Shown one piece after another: positions 55,156 through 64,000 of a DNA stretch of 64,000 bases. The position numbers were made by a program, and so were the translations under genes. Source of the DNA: Streptomyces triculaminicus (GTDB lineage Bacteria; Actinomycetota; Actinomycetes; Streptomycetales; Streptomycetaceae). The notes under the pieces were generated by a model. It did not search any database, was not told where the DNA came from, and worked only from the letters and a program-made list of their open reading frames with translations. The stretch covers positions 1 to 64,000 of the forward strand of contig NZ_JAFMOF010000002.1 in the NCBI RefSeq assembly GCF_017349075.1. The letters run 5' to 3'. Within the stretch, counting starts at the first letter, position 1; every line of letters begins with the position of its first letter.

Positions 55156-56222
55156 TTGCCCGCCGCCTTCTTGCCGGAGGCCTTCTTCGCCGGGGCGGGC
55201 CGCTCCTCGGCCTGCTCGGCGGGCTCACCGGCGGGCTCCTCGGCCGGCTGCTCCCCGGCGGCCGGCGCGGCGGCCGCGGGCGTGGCCGGTACCGGCTCGC
55301 CGAGCCGCTCCACGCCGTACTTCAGGGCGGACTCGTAGATGAGGTCCGGGTCCAGCCGGCGCAGCTCCTCGGCGAGGAGCTCGGCGGTGTCGCGCCGCTT
55401 GAGTGCCACCGAGCGGTCCGGCTGGCCGCGCATGGAGAGCGTGGCCAGGGAGCCGTCGGGGCGGTCGAGGGTGATGACGCCGGCCCTGGTCTCCAGGCGG
55501 ACGGCCGTCAGGCCGGGGCCGTCGGAGACGGTGCGGCGGGCGGTGACCCCGAGGCGGTCGGCGAGCCACATGGCCAGCAGCTCACCGCTGGGGTTGTAGC
55601 CCTCGCCCTCGACCTCGGCCGAGATGACCTCGACGTCCGGCTGCTGGTCCAGGGCGGCCGCGAGCATCGAGCGCCACGGCGTGATCCGGGCCCAGGCCAG
55701 GTCGGTGTCGCCCGGCGAGTAGTTCGCGGCGCGCGAGGAGAGCTCCGCGAGGGGGTCCTCGGCGGCGTAGGTGTCGGTGACCCGGCGCTGGCCGAGCGCG
55801 CCGAGCGGGTCCTTCTCCGGGTCGACCGGAGAGGCCACCGGCCACCAGACGACCACGGGGGCGTCCGGCAGCAGCAGCGGCAGCACCACCGACTGGGCGT
55901 GGTCTATGACGTCGCCGTACAGCCGCAGCACCACCGTCTCGCCGGCGCCGGCGTCGGCGCCCACCCGGACCTCGGCGTCGAGCCGGGCCTGGGCGCGGTC
56001 GCGCGGGGAGCGGCTGACGCGCTTGATGACGACGAGCTTGCGCGAGGGGTGCTCGCGGGAGGCCTCGTTGGCCGCCTTGAGCGCGTCGTAGGCGTGCTCC
56101 TCGTCGGTGACGATGACCAGCGTGAGCACCATGCCGACGGCGGGGGCGCCCAGCGCGCGGCGTCCCTGGACCAGGGCGTTGTTGATCTTGCTGGCCGTGG
56201 TGTCCGTGAGATCGATCTTCAT
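55152..56222 (-). CDS. opcA: Glucose-6-phosphate dehydrogenase assembly protein OpcA
   Basis: Accessory/allosteric subunit of actinobacterial and cyanobacterial G6PDH. 356 residues. [80 protein letters not shown] follow the OpcA family closely. The C-terminus is an Ala/Glu/Pro-rich, Lys-ending low-complexity tail ([19 protein letters not shown]). Overlaps zwf (ATGA) and pgl (GTGA), so zwf-opcA-pgl are tightly coupled. Confidence 0.96.
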   Translation of the reverse strand: MKIDLTDTTASKINNALVQGRRALGAPAVGMVLTLVIVTDEEHAYDALKAANEASREHPSRKLVVIKRVSRSPRDRAQARLDAEVRVGADAGAGETVVLRLYGDVIDHAQSVVLPLLLPDAPVVVWWPVASPVDPEKDPLGALGQRRVTDTYAAEDPLAELSSRAANYSPGDTDLAWARITPWRSMLAAALDQQPDVEVISAEVEGEGYNPSGELLAMWLADRLGVTARRTVSDGPGLTAVRLETRAGVITLDRPDGSLATLSMRGQPDRSVALKRRDTAELLAEELRRLDPDLIYESALKYGVERLGEPVPATPAAAAPAAGEQPAEEPAGEPAEQAEERPAPAKKASGKKAAGK

Positions 56223-57742
56223 GGCCGACGCCAGCTCCGTCCGTCTCGTGCGAGCATCTCGTCCGCCTCGGCCGGACCCCAGGTGCCGGCCGCGTACTGT
56301 GCGGGCTTGCCGTGCTTGTCCCAGTACTCCTCGATCGGGTCGAGGATCTCCCAGGAGAGCTCCACCTCGCGCAGGCGCGGGAAGAGGTTGGCGTCGCCGA
56401 GCAGCACATCGAGGATGAGCCGCTCGTACGCCTCGGGGCTGGACTCGGTGAAGGACTCGCCGTAGGCGAAGTCCATCGAGACGTCCCGGACCTCCATCGA
56501 GGTGCCGGGCACCTTCGAGCCGAACCGCATGGTGACGCCCTCGTCCGGCTGCACCCGGATGACCAGGGCGTTCTGCCCCAGCTCCTCGGTGGCGGTGTGG
56601 TCGAAGGGCGAGTGCGGGGCGCGCTGGAAGACGACCGCGATCTCGGTGACGCGGCGGCCGAGCCGCTTGCCGGTGCGCAGGTAGAAGGGGACGCCCGCCC
56701 AGCGGCGGTTGTCGATCTCCAGCTTGATCGCGGCGTAGGTGTCGGTCTTCGACTTGGGGTCGATGCCGTCTTCCTCGAGGTAGCCGACGACCTCCTCGCC
56801 GCCCTGCCAGCCGTGCGCGTACTGGGCGCGCACGGTCTCCTTGCCGAGGTCCTTGGGCAGCCGCACGGCGCCGAGCACCTTGGTCTTCTCCGCGACGAGC
56901 GCGTCGGCGTCGAAGGAGGCGGGCTCCTCCATCGCGGTCAGCGCCAGCAGCTGCAGGAGGTGGTTCTGGATGACGTCACGGGCGGCGCCGATGCCGTCGT
57001 AGTAGCCGGCGCGGCCGCCGATGCCGATGTCCTCGGCCATGGTGATCTGCACATGGTCGACGAAGGACCGGTTCCAGATCGGCTCGAAGAGGGTGTTGGC
57101 GAAGCGGAGGGCCAGGATGTTCTGGACCGTCTCCTTGCCCAGGTAGTGGTCGATGCGGAAGACCGCCTCGGCCGGGAAGACCTCGTGGACGATCCGGTTG
57201 AGCTCCTGGGCGCTCTTCAGGTCGTGGCCGAAGGGCTTCTCGATGACGGCGCGCCGCCAGGTGCTCTCCGTCTGCTCCGCCAGCCCGTGCTTCTTGAGCT
57301 GCTGGACGACCGTGGGGAAGAACTTCGGCGGCACCGACAGGTAGAAGGCGAAGTTGCCGCCCGTGCCCTGCGCCTTGTCGAGCTCCTGGATGGTCTCCTT
57401 CAGCGTCTCGAAGGCCTGGTCGTCGTCGAAGTCGCCCTCGACGAAGCGGCAGCCCTGCACCAGCTGCTGCCAGACCTCCTCACGGAAGGGGGTGCGCGCG
57501 TGCTGCTTGACCGCGTTGTAGACCTCGTGGGCGAAGTCCTCGTCGGCCCAGCTGCGGCGGGCGAAGCCGATCAGGGAGAAGCCCGGCGGCAGCAGGCCTC
57601 GGTTGGCCAGGTCATACACAGCGGGCATCAGCTTTTTACGGGACAAATCGCCCGTGACGCCAAAAATGACCAGGCCCGACGGCCCCGCGATACGCGGGAG
57701 CCGTCGGTCCAGAGCGTCACGCAGCGGATTGCTGCTGCTCAA
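56219..57742 (-). CDS. zwf: Glucose-6-phosphate 1-dehydrogenase
   Basis: NADP-dependent first step of the oxidative pentose phosphate pathway. 507 residues. NADP-binding [20 protein letters not shown], active-site [60 protein letters not shown]. The start is TTG at 57742, one base after the tal stop: the family N-terminus is [19 protein letters not shown] and the only nearby ATG reads into a stop. TTG plus 1-nt spacing suggests translation depends on tal termination-reinitiation. Confidence 0.96.
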   Translation of the reverse strand: MSSSNPLRDALDRRLPRIAGPSGLVIFGVTGDLSRKKLMPAVYDLANRGLLPPGFSLIGFARRSWADEDFAHEVYNAVKQHARTPFREEVWQQLVQGCRFVEGDFDDDQAFETLKETIQELDKAQGTGGNFAFYLSVPPKFFPTVVQQLKKHGLAEQTESTWRRAVIEKPFGHDLKSAQELNRIVHEVFPAEAVFRIDHYLGKETVQNILALRFANTLFEPIWNRSFVDHVQITMAEDIGIGGRAGYYDGIGAARDVIQNHLLQLLALTAMEEPASFDADALVAEKTKVLGAVRLPKDLGKETVRAQYAHGWQGGEEVVGYLEEDGIDPKSKTDTYAAIKLEIDNRRWAGVPFYLRTGKRLGRRVTEIAVVFQRAPHSPFDHTATEELGQNALVIRVQPDEGVTMRFGSKVPGTSMEVRDVSMDFAYGESFTESSPEAYERLILDVLLGDANLFPRLREVELSWEILDPIEEYWDKHGKPAQYAAGTWGPAEADEMLARDGRSWRRP

Positions 57743-57743
57743 T

Positions 57744-58859
57744 TCATGCCTCCGGAGCGAGGCGCTTGAGCTCCGCCTCAGTGGACTTCAGAAGGTCGTT
57801 CCACGCCTGCTCGAACTTGTCGACGCCCTCGTCCTCGAGGAGCTGGACGACCTCGTCGTACGAGATGCCCAGCTTCGCGATCGCGTCGAGCTCGGCCTTG
57901 GCCTGCTCGTACGTGCCGCGCACCGTGTCGCCGGTGATCCGGCCGTGGTCGGCGGTGGCCTCCAGGGTGGCCTCCGGCATGGTGTTCACCGTGTTCGGCG
58001 CCACCAGCTCGTCCACGTACAGGGTGTCCTTGTAGGCCGGGTCCTTGACGCCGGTCGAGGCCCACAGCGCACGCTGCTTGTTGGCGCCGGCCTTCTCCAG
58101 GGCGGCCCAGCGGTCGGAGGAGAAGACCTCCTCGTACGCCTGGTAGGCCAGGCGGGCGTTGGCCAGCGCCGCCTTGCCGCGCAGCTCCTTGGCCTCGTCG
58201 GTGCCCAGCGCGTCCAGACGCTTGTCGATCTCGGCGTCCACGCGGGACACGAAGAAGGACGCGACCGAGTGGATCAGGGACAGGTCCAGGCCCGCGGCCT
58301 TGGCCTGCTCCAGGCCGGTGAGGTAGGCGTCCATCACCGCGCGGTAGCGCTCAAGGGAGAAGATCAGCGTGACGTTGACGCTGATGCCCCGGCCGATGAC
58401 GTCGGCGATGGCCGGCAGACCCGCCTTGGTCGCCGGGATCTTGATGAGGGTGTTGGGGCGGTCCACCAGCCAGGCCAGCTGCTTGGCCTCGGCGACCGTG
58501 GCGCGGGTGTCGTGTGCCAGGCGCGGGTCGACCTCGATGGAGACCCGGCCGTCCTGGCCGTCGGTGGCGTCGAAGACCGGGCGCAGGATGTCGGCGGCGT
58601 CGCGGACGTCGGCCGTGGTGATCATGCGGATGGCCTCGTCGACGGTGACCTTGCGGGCCGCGAGGTCGGCGAGCTGCTGCTCGTAGCCCTCACCGCTGGA
58701 GATCGCCTTCTGGAAGATCGACGGGTTGGTCGTGACGCCCACGACGTGGCTCTGGTCGATCAGTTCGGCCAGGTTGCCGGACGTGATGCGCTTGCGGGAC
58801 AGGTCGTCGAGCCAGATCGCGACGCCTTCGTCGGAGAGGCGCTTGAGTGCGTCTGTCAT
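57744..58859 (-). CDS. tal: Transaldolase
   Basis: Transfers dihydroxyacetone units between sugar phosphates. 371 residues, the long TalB-like actinobacterial form. [40 protein letters not shown], catalytic Lys in [40 protein letters not shown], and [23 protein letters not shown] at 58859 with a GGAGCC site. 33 bp after tkt; directly adjoins zwf. Confidence 0.96.
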   Translation of the reverse strand: MTDALKRLSDEGVAIWLDDLSRKRITSGNLAELIDQSHVVGVTTNPSIFQKAISSGEGYEQQLADLAARKVTVDEAIRMITTADVRDAADILRPVFDATDGQDGRVSIEVDPRLAHDTRATVAEAKQLAWLVDRPNTLIKIPATKAGLPAIADVIGRGISVNVTLIFSLERYRAVMDAYLTGLEQAKAAGLDLSLIHSVASFFVSRVDAEIDKRLDALGTDEAKELRGKAALANARLAYQAYEEVFSSDRWAALEKAGANKQRALWASTGVKDPAYKDTLYVDELVAPNTVNTMPEATLEATADHGRITGDTVRGTYEQAKAELDAIAKLGISYDEVVQLLEDEGVDKFEQAWNDLLKSTEAELKRLAPEA

Positions 58860-58892
58860 GAGTTCGGCTCCTACTTGATGGTGTGTGCGGCG

Positions 58893-60974
58893 TCAGCGGC
58901 GGTTGGCGTCGGCGATCGACTCGCGGGCGGCCTCGACCACGGCCTCGGAGGTCAGGCCGAACTCGCGGTAGAGCACCTTGTAGTCCGCCGAGGCGCCGAA
59001 GTGCTCCAGCGAGACGATGCGGCCGGCCTCGCCGACGTAGCGGTGCCAGGTCAGGCCGATGCCCGCCTCGACGGCCACGCGGGCCTTGACGTCCGGCAGC
59101 AGCACGCCGTCGCGGTACGCCTCGTCCTGCTCCTCGAACCACTCGACCGACGGCATCGAGACCACGCGGGTCGGGATGCCCTCGGCCTGCAGGACCTCGC
59201 GGGCCTCGACGGCCAGCTGGACCTCGGAGCCGGTGCCGACGAGGATCACCTGCGGGCGGCCGCCCTCGGCCTCGAACAGCACGTAGCCGCCCTTGGCGAC
59301 GCCCTCGTTGGCCTCGTAGGTCGGGACGTTCTGGCGGGTGAGGGCCAGACCGTGCGGCGCCGGGTGGGTGGTGTGACGCTTGGTGATCTCGCGCCAGGCG
59401 ATCGCCGTCTCGTTGGCGTCGGCCGGGCGGACCATGTTCAGGCCCGGGATGGCGCGCAGGGCGGCCATGTGCTCGACCGGCTGGTGGGTCGGGCCGTCCT
59501 CGCCGAGGCCGATGGAGTCGTGCGTCCACACGTAGGTGACCGGCAGCTTCATCAGCGCGGCCAGGCGGACGGCCGGGCGCATGTAGTCGGAGAACACCAG
59601 GAAGGTGCCGCCGTAGACGCGGGTGTTGCCGTGCAGCGCGATGCCGTTCATGGTCGAACCCATGGCGTGCTCGCGGATGCCGAAGTGGATCGTGCGGCCG
59701 TAGGGGTTCGCCTCCGGGAGGGGGTTGCCCTCGGGGAGGAAGGACGACGACGCGTCGATCGTGGTGTTGTTCGAGCCCGCGAGGTCGGCGGAGCCGCCCC
59801 ACAGCTCGGGGATCACGCCGCCCAGCGCCTTGAGGACCTCGCCGGACGCCTTGCGGGTCGCGACGTCCTTGCCGGCCGGGAAGACCGGGATGGCCTTCTC
59901 CCAGCCGTCGGGCAGCTCGCCCGCGCTGATGCGGTCGAAGTCGGCGGCGCGCTGGGGGTTTGCCTCGCGCCACTCCTGGATCCGCTTGTCCCAGGCGGCG
60001 TGGGCCTCGCGGCCGCGGTCGACGACCTTGCGGACGTGGGTGAAGACCTCGTCCTCGACCTGGAAGTGCTGCTCGGGGTCGAAGCCCATCACGCGCTTGG
60101 TGGCGGCGACCTCGGCCTCGCCGAGCGCCGAGCCGTGCGAGGCCTCGGTGTTCTGCGCGTTCGGGGCCGGCCAGGCGATGATCGTGCGGGCCGCGATGAT
60201 CGAGGGGCGCTCGGTCTCGGCCTGCGCCGCCTTCAGCGCCGCGTACAGCGCCTGGACGTCGAAGTCGCCGCTGGCGGCCTGCTCGATGCGCTGGACGTGC
60301 CAGCCGTAGGCCTCGTAGCGCTTGAGGACGTCCTCGGAGAAGGCGGTCTCGGTGTCGCCCTCGATCGAGATGTGGTTGTCGTCGTACAGGGCGACGATGT
60401 TGCCCAGCTTCTGATGACCGGCCAGCGAGGACGCCTCGGCGGAGATGCCCTCCTCCAGGTCGCCGTCGGAGACGATCGCCCAGATGGTGTGGTCGAAGGG
60501 GGACTCGCCCTTCGGGGCCTCCGGGTCGAACAGGCCGCGCTCGTAGCGGGCGGCCATGGCCATGCCCACCGCGTTGGCGATGCCCTGGCCCAGCGGGCCG
60601 GTGGTGGTCTCCACGCCGCGGGTGTGACCGTGCTCCGGGTGGCCCGGGGTCTTGCTGCCCCAGGTGCGGAAGGCCTTCAGGTCCGACAGCTCCAGGCCGT
60701 AGCCGGCCATGAAGAGCTGGACGTACAGGGTCAGGCTGGTGTGACCGGGGGAGAGGACGAACCGGTCGCGGCCGGTCCAGCCGGCGTCGCTGGGGTCGTG
60801 CCGCATCAGCTTCTGGAACAGCAGGTAGGCGGCGGGCGCCAGGCTCATGGCCGTGCCCGGATGGCCGTTGCCGACCTTCTGCACGGAGTCCATGGCCAGG
60901 ACGCGGGCGGTATCGACGGCCCGCTGGTCCAGTTCGGTCCATTCGAGGTCTGTGGTGGTCGGCTTGGTGCTCAC
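58893..60974 (-). CDS. tkt: Transketolase
   Basis: Thiamine-diphosphate enzyme of the non-oxidative pentose phosphate pathway. 693 residues. ThDP-binding [20 protein letters not shown] with [16 protein letters not shown]-terminal [20 protein letters not shown], pyrimidine domain [33 protein letters not shown] and [21 protein letters not shown]-terminal transketolase domain [22 protein letters not shown] at 60974 ([20 protein letters not shown]) chosen over longer in-frame starts, which lack family similarity. First gene of tkt-tal-zwf-opcA-pgl. Confidence 0.97.
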   Translation of the reverse strand: MSTKPTTTDLEWTELDQRAVDTARVLAMDSVQKVGNGHPGTAMSLAPAAYLLFQKLMRHDPSDAGWTGRDRFVLSPGHTSLTLYVQLFMAGYGLELSDLKAFRTWGSKTPGHPEHGHTRGVETTTGPLGQGIANAVGMAMAARYERGLFDPEAPKGESPFDHTIWAIVSDGDLEEGISAEASSLAGHQKLGNIVALYDDNHISIEGDTETAFSEDVLKRYEAYGWHVQRIEQAASGDFDVQALYAALKAAQAETERPSIIAARTIIAWPAPNAQNTEASHGSALGEAEVAATKRVMGFDPEQHFQVEDEVFTHVRKVVDRGREAHAAWDKRIQEWREANPQRAADFDRISAGELPDGWEKAIPVFPAGKDVATRKASGEVLKALGGVIPELWGGSADLAGSNNTTIDASSSFLPEGNPLPEANPYGRTIHFGIREHAMGSTMNGIALHGNTRVYGGTFLVFSDYMRPAVRLAALMKLPVTYVWTHDSIGLGEDGPTHQPVEHMAALRAIPGLNMVRPADANETAIAWREITKRHTTHPAPHGLALTRQNVPTYEANEGVAKGGYVLFEAEGGRPQVILVGTGSEVQLAVEAREVLQAEGIPTRVVSMPSVEWFEEQDEAYRDGVLLPDVKARVAVEAGIGLTWHRYVGEAGRIVSLEHFGASADYKVLYREFGLTSEAVVEAARESIADANRR

Positions 60975-61431
60975 CCTCGGATCAGGGCTCCTCTCCACAT
61001 GTTCAATCTGCCGGGGGCGGTATTGCCCGCCACGACGCGGCGAAGTCGAGCCTACCCCCGCCTGGACACGCATTTTTTCGACGAACAGTCGGGCTCATGG
61101 GCACTCAAATGAGTGCCCGCAATTGATCGTCGCCCCCGGCAACCTCCTCGGCTCGGCAAAGATTCCCGCCATGGCGTGGCGGCCCTTCTCCCAGCCTGCC
61201 GGGCGCCGCCCGAGCCCGCCTGTCGAACACGACCGATCTGCCGGATTCGGCCACATGCGATCCGGCGGCGTGGCGGCCGCAAGATCCGGTGGCGCGGCGG
61301 CCCCAACACGACCCCACCCCGGCGGAGGAGGGGCTCACCCCTGCGTCTAGAGTGGCTTGGTACGCGCAAGCCTTCACCCGGGACAACCCGCCCGGACGCG
61401 CTTGCTGGCCTTATCTCTGTCAGGGGTGTGC
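60975..61431. other. 457-bp divergent gene-free region between tkt and ctaB
   Basis: Holds a minus-strand TAGGCT -10-like hexamer (61054-61049) ~75 nt before tkt, a 20-bp palindrome at 61099-61118, and a plus-strand TAGAGT (61348-61353) ~79 nt before ctaB. 61150-61330 is GC-rich with imperfect GGCGGC repeats. No small ORF with coding character, no RNA gene recognised. Confidence 0.55.
61099..61118. promoter_or_regulatory. 20-bp palindrome upstream of tkt
   Basis: GGGCACTCA-AA-TGAGTGCCC: perfect 9-bp arms around AA, ~45 bp upstream of the presumed tkt -10. A likely operator for the pentose phosphate operon or ctaB; regulator unknown. Confidence 0.5.
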
Positions 61432-62373
61432 GTGACGGCCGTCGAAACCCGTCCTGCGGGGGTGCTCGCCGAGGCCCCCGGTCACCGGCCGTTCGGGGCC
61501 CGTGTCAAGGCGTTCGTAGCACTGACGAAGCCGCGCGTCATCGAGCTGCTGCTGATGACGACGGTGCCGGTGATGTTCCTCGCGGCCGAGGGCGTCCCCG
61601 ACCTGTGGCTCGTGCTGGCCACCTGCATCGGCGGCTACCTCTCCGCCGGCGGCGCGGGCGCGTTCAACATGTACTACGACCGCGACATCGACGCGATGAT
61701 GGACCGTACGTCCCAGCGTCCCCTCGTCACGGGCATGGTCTCGCCCCGTGAGTGCCTGGTCTTCGCCTCCGCGCTGACCGTCGGGTCGACCGCGTGGTTC
61801 TGGTTCCTGGTCAATCCGCTGTCGGCCATGCTCTCGCTCGGCGCCTCGGTGTTCTACACCGTCGTCTACACGATGATCCTCAAGCGGCGTACCGCGCAGA
61901 ACATCGTCTGGGGCGGCATCGCGGGCTGCCTGCCGGTCATCATCGGCTGGTCCGCGGTCAAGAACGAGGTCTCCTGGGCCTCCCTGATCCTCTTCCTCGT
62001 CATCTTCTTCTGGACGCCGCCGCACTACTGGCCGCTGTCGATGAAGGTGAAGGACGACTACGAGCGCGTCGGCGTGCCGATGCTGCCGGTCGTCGCGGGC
62101 AACAAGGCCGTGGCCAAGCAGATCGTCCTCTACAGCTGGGTGATGGTCGCCGTCTCCCTGCTGCTCACCCCGCTGGGCTACACCGGCTGGTTCTACACCG
62201 TCGTCGCCGTCGTCTGCGGCGCGTTGTGGCTGAAGGAGGCGCACGCGCTGCAGGCGCGCGCCAAGGCGGGTGTCACGGGCGCGAAGCTCAAGGAGATGCG
62301 CCTGTTCCACTGGTCGATCACCTATGTGTCGCTGCTGTTCACCGCCGTGGCGATCGACCCCTTCCTGCGCTAG
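61432..62373 (+). CDS. ctaB: Protoheme IX farnesyltransferase (heme O synthase)
   Basis: UbiA-superfamily prenyltransferase making heme O for cytochrome oxidase. 313 residues, ~9 membrane helices. First Asp-rich motif [20 protein letters not shown], second region [20 protein letters not shown] with [15 protein letters not shown], all standard for CtaB. GTG at 61432 (CAGGGG upstream); an in-frame GTG at 61426 is nearly equivalent. Divergent from tkt, as in other actinobacteria. Terminator follows. Confidence 0.95.
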   Translation: MTAVETRPAGVLAEAPGHRPFGARVKAFVALTKPRVIELLLMTTVPVMFLAAEGVPDLWLVLATCIGGYLSAGGAGAFNMYYDRDIDAMMDRTSQRPLVTGMVSPRECLVFASALTVGSTAWFWFLVNPLSAMLSLGASVFYTVVYTMILKRRTAQNIVWGGIAGCLPVIIGWSAVKNEVSWASLILFLVIFFWTPPHYWPLSMKVKDDYERVGVPMLPVVAGNKAVAKQIVLYSWVMVAVSLLLTPLGYTGWFYTVVAVVCGALWLKEAHALQARAKAGVTGAKLKEMRLFHWSITYVSLLFTAVAIDPFLR

Positions 62374-62400
62374 TCCCGCGCCGCGGCCGCCGATCTCACC

Positions 62401-62442
62401 GACGGGCGGTCCGGGTGGCCAAAGCCACCCGGACCGCCCGTC
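62401..62442 (+). terminator. Terminator after ctaB
   Basis: Perfect 19-bp GC stem (62401-62419 with 62424-62442), loop CAAA, 28 nt after the ctaB stop. Confidence 0.88.
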
Positions 62443-62463
62443 GCCGTTTGGGCTACTCGTCGG

Positions 62464-62469
62464 TAGCAT
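62464..62469 (+). promoter_or_regulatory. -10 element giving a probable leaderless transcript at 62477
   Basis: TAGCAT ends 7 nt before the ATG at 62477; no Shine-Dalgarno precedes that ATG. -35 unclear. Confidence 0.4.
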
Positions 62470-62476
62470 CCTGGCC

Positions 62477-62821
62477 ATGGCAGACAACAAGCAGGCAGCG
62501 GCCCACCCCAAGCAGGCGGCGAAGCTGGCCAAGCAGATCACGGCCTTCGCCAAGAGCCACGGCGGCGCCGCTGAGGGCCAGCTCGCCCACATCGCCCGCG
62601 GCACCACCCGCATCGCCCTGGTCGGCGCCAACGGCGAGTGGGGCAACCTCGTGGCCGGCTCCTACGAGACCGCGCGGCAGGCCGCCGAGATCGCCGGCAT
62701 CACCCTCCACGACGACTTCGACGGCGAGCTCGCCGCCAAGGTCCGCACCGGCCCCTACGAGTGGTCGCGGATGGCCGGCATCCAGATCGGCGGCCCCTCC
62801 AACGGCCCCGCCGATAACTGA
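62477..62821 (+). CDS. Conserved 114-residue hypothetical protein
   Basis: Basic N-terminus rich in Ala/Lys/Gln (NKQAAAHPKQAAKLAKQITA), then GTTRIALVGANGEWGNLVAG, YETARQAAEIAGITLHDDFD and YEWSRMAGIQIGGPS. No signal or membrane segment. It looks like a small globular cytoplasmic protein conserved after ctaB in Streptomyces (from memory). The start is supported by the adjacent TAGCAT for a leaderless transcript. Function unknown. Confidence 0.75.
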   Translation: MADNKQAAAHPKQAAKLAKQITAFAKSHGGAAEGQLAHIARGTTRIALVGANGEWGNLVAGSYETARQAAEIAGITLHDDFDGELAAKVRTGPYEWSRMAGIQIGGPSNGPADN

Positions 62822-62895
62822 CGGCCCCCTCGCCCGTTAGACCCACCGGGAGCGGCGCCGCGCGCCGCGCGGTGGGGGACGGGCGAGGAGGCGGC

Positions 62896-63954
62896 ATGGA
62901 CGGCCTGACCGGGGGCATACCGCCGCTCGTCGACCAGCACAGCCACGGCGCCGTCCACGGCGACGTGGGCCTGGGGGAGTTCGAGACCCGCCTCGCCGAG
63001 GCCGCGGGCGCCACCGGCCCCGCACCGCCCGGCACCACCTTCTTCGACAGTCGCGCGGGCCTGGCCGTACGCCGCTGGTGCCCGCCCCTGCTGGGCCTCG
63101 AGCCGCACTGCGCGCCCGTGCGCTACCTCGCCAGACGCCGCGAACTGGGCGCCTACCGCGCCGGTCGGCTGCTGCTGCGCGGCGCCGGCATCGGCACCTT
63201 CCTGCTGGAGTCCTCCGCGTCCGGCGGTCTCACCTCGCCCGCCGAGCTGGCCCGCGCCGCCGACGGCCGCGCCCACGAGGTCGTCCGGCTCGAAACGCTC
63301 GCCGCCCGCGTCGCCGACACCGCCGGCGGCGCGGACCTCTTCCTCGCCCACGTGGCCGAGGCGCTCTACGCCGCCTCCGGCACTGCCACGGCCTTCGCCT
63401 CCGGCGTCGCCTCCTGCGACGACGCCCCGCCGCCGGCCGCCGAGGTGCGCGCGGCGGCCGGGCGCTGGCTGCGCGCCCGCCGCCCGGGCGAGACGCCCGG
63501 CGACCCGGTGCTCGGGCGGTACCTGCTGTGGTGCGCGGCCGCCACGGGCCTTCCCGTCCAGCTGCACTGCGCCGACCCCCGGCGGCTGACGGGCTTCCTG
63601 CGGGCGATGGCGGGCCGGGGCGTGGACCTGGTGCTGCTGCCGGACCCCTGGCACCGGCGGCAGGCCGCCCGGCTCGCCGCCGTCTTCCCGCACGTCTACG
63701 CGGACGTCGGCGCCCGGCCGGAGGAGACCCTCGGCGAGGCGCCGTTCGGCAAGCTGTTGTTCTCCACGGGCGCCCGGGGGCTGGCGGAGCTCTATGTGGT
63801 GGCCGCCCGGCTCTTCGTACGGGCCATGGAGCGGCTCATGGGCGACTGGGTCGCCGACGGCTGGTGCCGGGCGGCGGAAGCGGGACGCATCGCCTCGCTC
63901 GTGGCCGCCGGCACCGCGCGCAGGATCTACCGGCTGGACGCCGCCACGGGCTGA
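62896..63954 (+). CDS. Amidohydrolase-like TIM-barrel protein
   Basis: 352 residues. N-terminal PPLVDQHSHGAVHG carries the HxH-like metal pattern of the amidohydrolase superfamily (here HSH), and a later LPVQLHCADPRRLTGFLRAM provides another His; FPHVYADVGARP and LLFSTGARGLAELYVVAARL match the barrel ends of the FluG/glutamine synthetase-linked amidohydrolases. Not clearly TatD. ATG at 62896 with CGAGGAGG. Physiological substrate unknown. The remaining 46 bp of the window are gene-free. Confidence 0.75.
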   Translation: MDGLTGGIPPLVDQHSHGAVHGDVGLGEFETRLAEAAGATGPAPPGTTFFDSRAGLAVRRWCPPLLGLEPHCAPVRYLARRRELGAYRAGRLLLRGAGIGTFLLESSASGGLTSPAELARAADGRAHEVVRLETLAARVADTAGGADLFLAHVAEALYAASGTATAFASGVASCDDAPPPAAEVRAAAGRWLRARRPGETPGDPVLGRYLLWCAAATGLPVQLHCADPRRLTGFLRAMAGRGVDLVLLPDPWHRRQAARLAAVFPHVYADVGARPEETLGEAPFGKLLFSTGARGLAELYVVAARLFVRAMERLMGDWVADGWCRAAEAGRIASLVAAGTARRIYRLDAATG

Positions 63955-64000
63955 CCGCCGGCCACGGCCTCGTGCTCCCCGGAGGGCGCCGGCACCGCCG

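Overview
The window is a GC-rich actinobacterial chromosome segment, almost certainly from a Streptomyces or close relative. The evidence is GTG and TTG starts, strong third-position G/C, whiA, an RbpA-type RNA polymerase-binding protein, a mycothiol-dependent enzyme, DUF3068 and DUF6343 proteins, and gene order typical of the Streptomyces core: polA, rpsA, coaE, uvrB, uvrA, uvrC-rapZ-yvcK-whiA, gap-pgk-tpiA-secG, pgi, pgl-opcA-zwf-tal-tkt, ctaB. I see no tRNA, rRNA, CRISPR array, insertion sequence or prophage.

Layout. 1-4.0 kb: minus-strand branched-chain amino acid ABC transporter (livK, livH, livM; livM runs off the left edge), with frameshifts in livH and livM. 4.3-7.2 kb: a hotdog thioesterase and an FdhF/YdeP-like molybdopterin oxidoreductase. 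7.3-11.5 kb: polA, then a 44-residue membrane peptide, a DUF3068 protein and a 63-residue protein. 11.6-15.0 kb: hrpB and a methyltransferase on the minus strand. 15.2-18.7 kb: rpsA, PAC2 protein, coaE. 18.9-20.9 kb: four small genes including two ESX/WXG100-like proteins. 21-24 kb: minus-strand DUF6343 protein, WGR/beta-propeller protein and glpQ. 24-30 kb: uvrB, two TerD-family genes, terC. 30-33 kb: minus-strand MFS transporter, metallo-beta-lactamase-fold hydrolase, mycothiol-dependent enzyme. 33-40.5 kb: uvrA, PfkB kinase, Rieske protein, XRE-type regulator and a divergent papain-like protease with a partner exported protein. 40.6-48.3 kb: uvrC, rapZ-yvcK-whiA, M14 carboxypeptidase. 48.4-61 kb: central carbon metabolism. 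61.4-64 kb: ctaB, a small conserved protein, an amidohydrolase-like protein.

Main observation. Five genes carry an upstream match to the LexA-independent actinobacterial DNA-damage promoter (TTGTCRGTG-N8-TANNNT, the PafBC-dependent type): polA, uvrB, uvrC, uvrA and the gene for the WGR-domain beta-propeller protein. The first four are nucleotide-excision-repair and repair-synthesis genes, so the fifth is a candidate uncharacterised DNA-damage-response factor. In polA, uvrB and uvrC the -10 hexamer ends 6-7 nt before the start codon, which implies leaderless mRNAs.

Other points. Three 18-bp repeats spaced 21-22 bp lie between glpQ and uvrB. Clusters of GTGAAT/RTTCAC half-sites lie between the XRE regulator and the protease gene. 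Single-base indels in G/C homopolymers break or distort livM, livH, the fdhF-like gene, an MFS gene and one exported protein gene. These look more like assembly errors than real decay, but the sequence alone cannot prove it.
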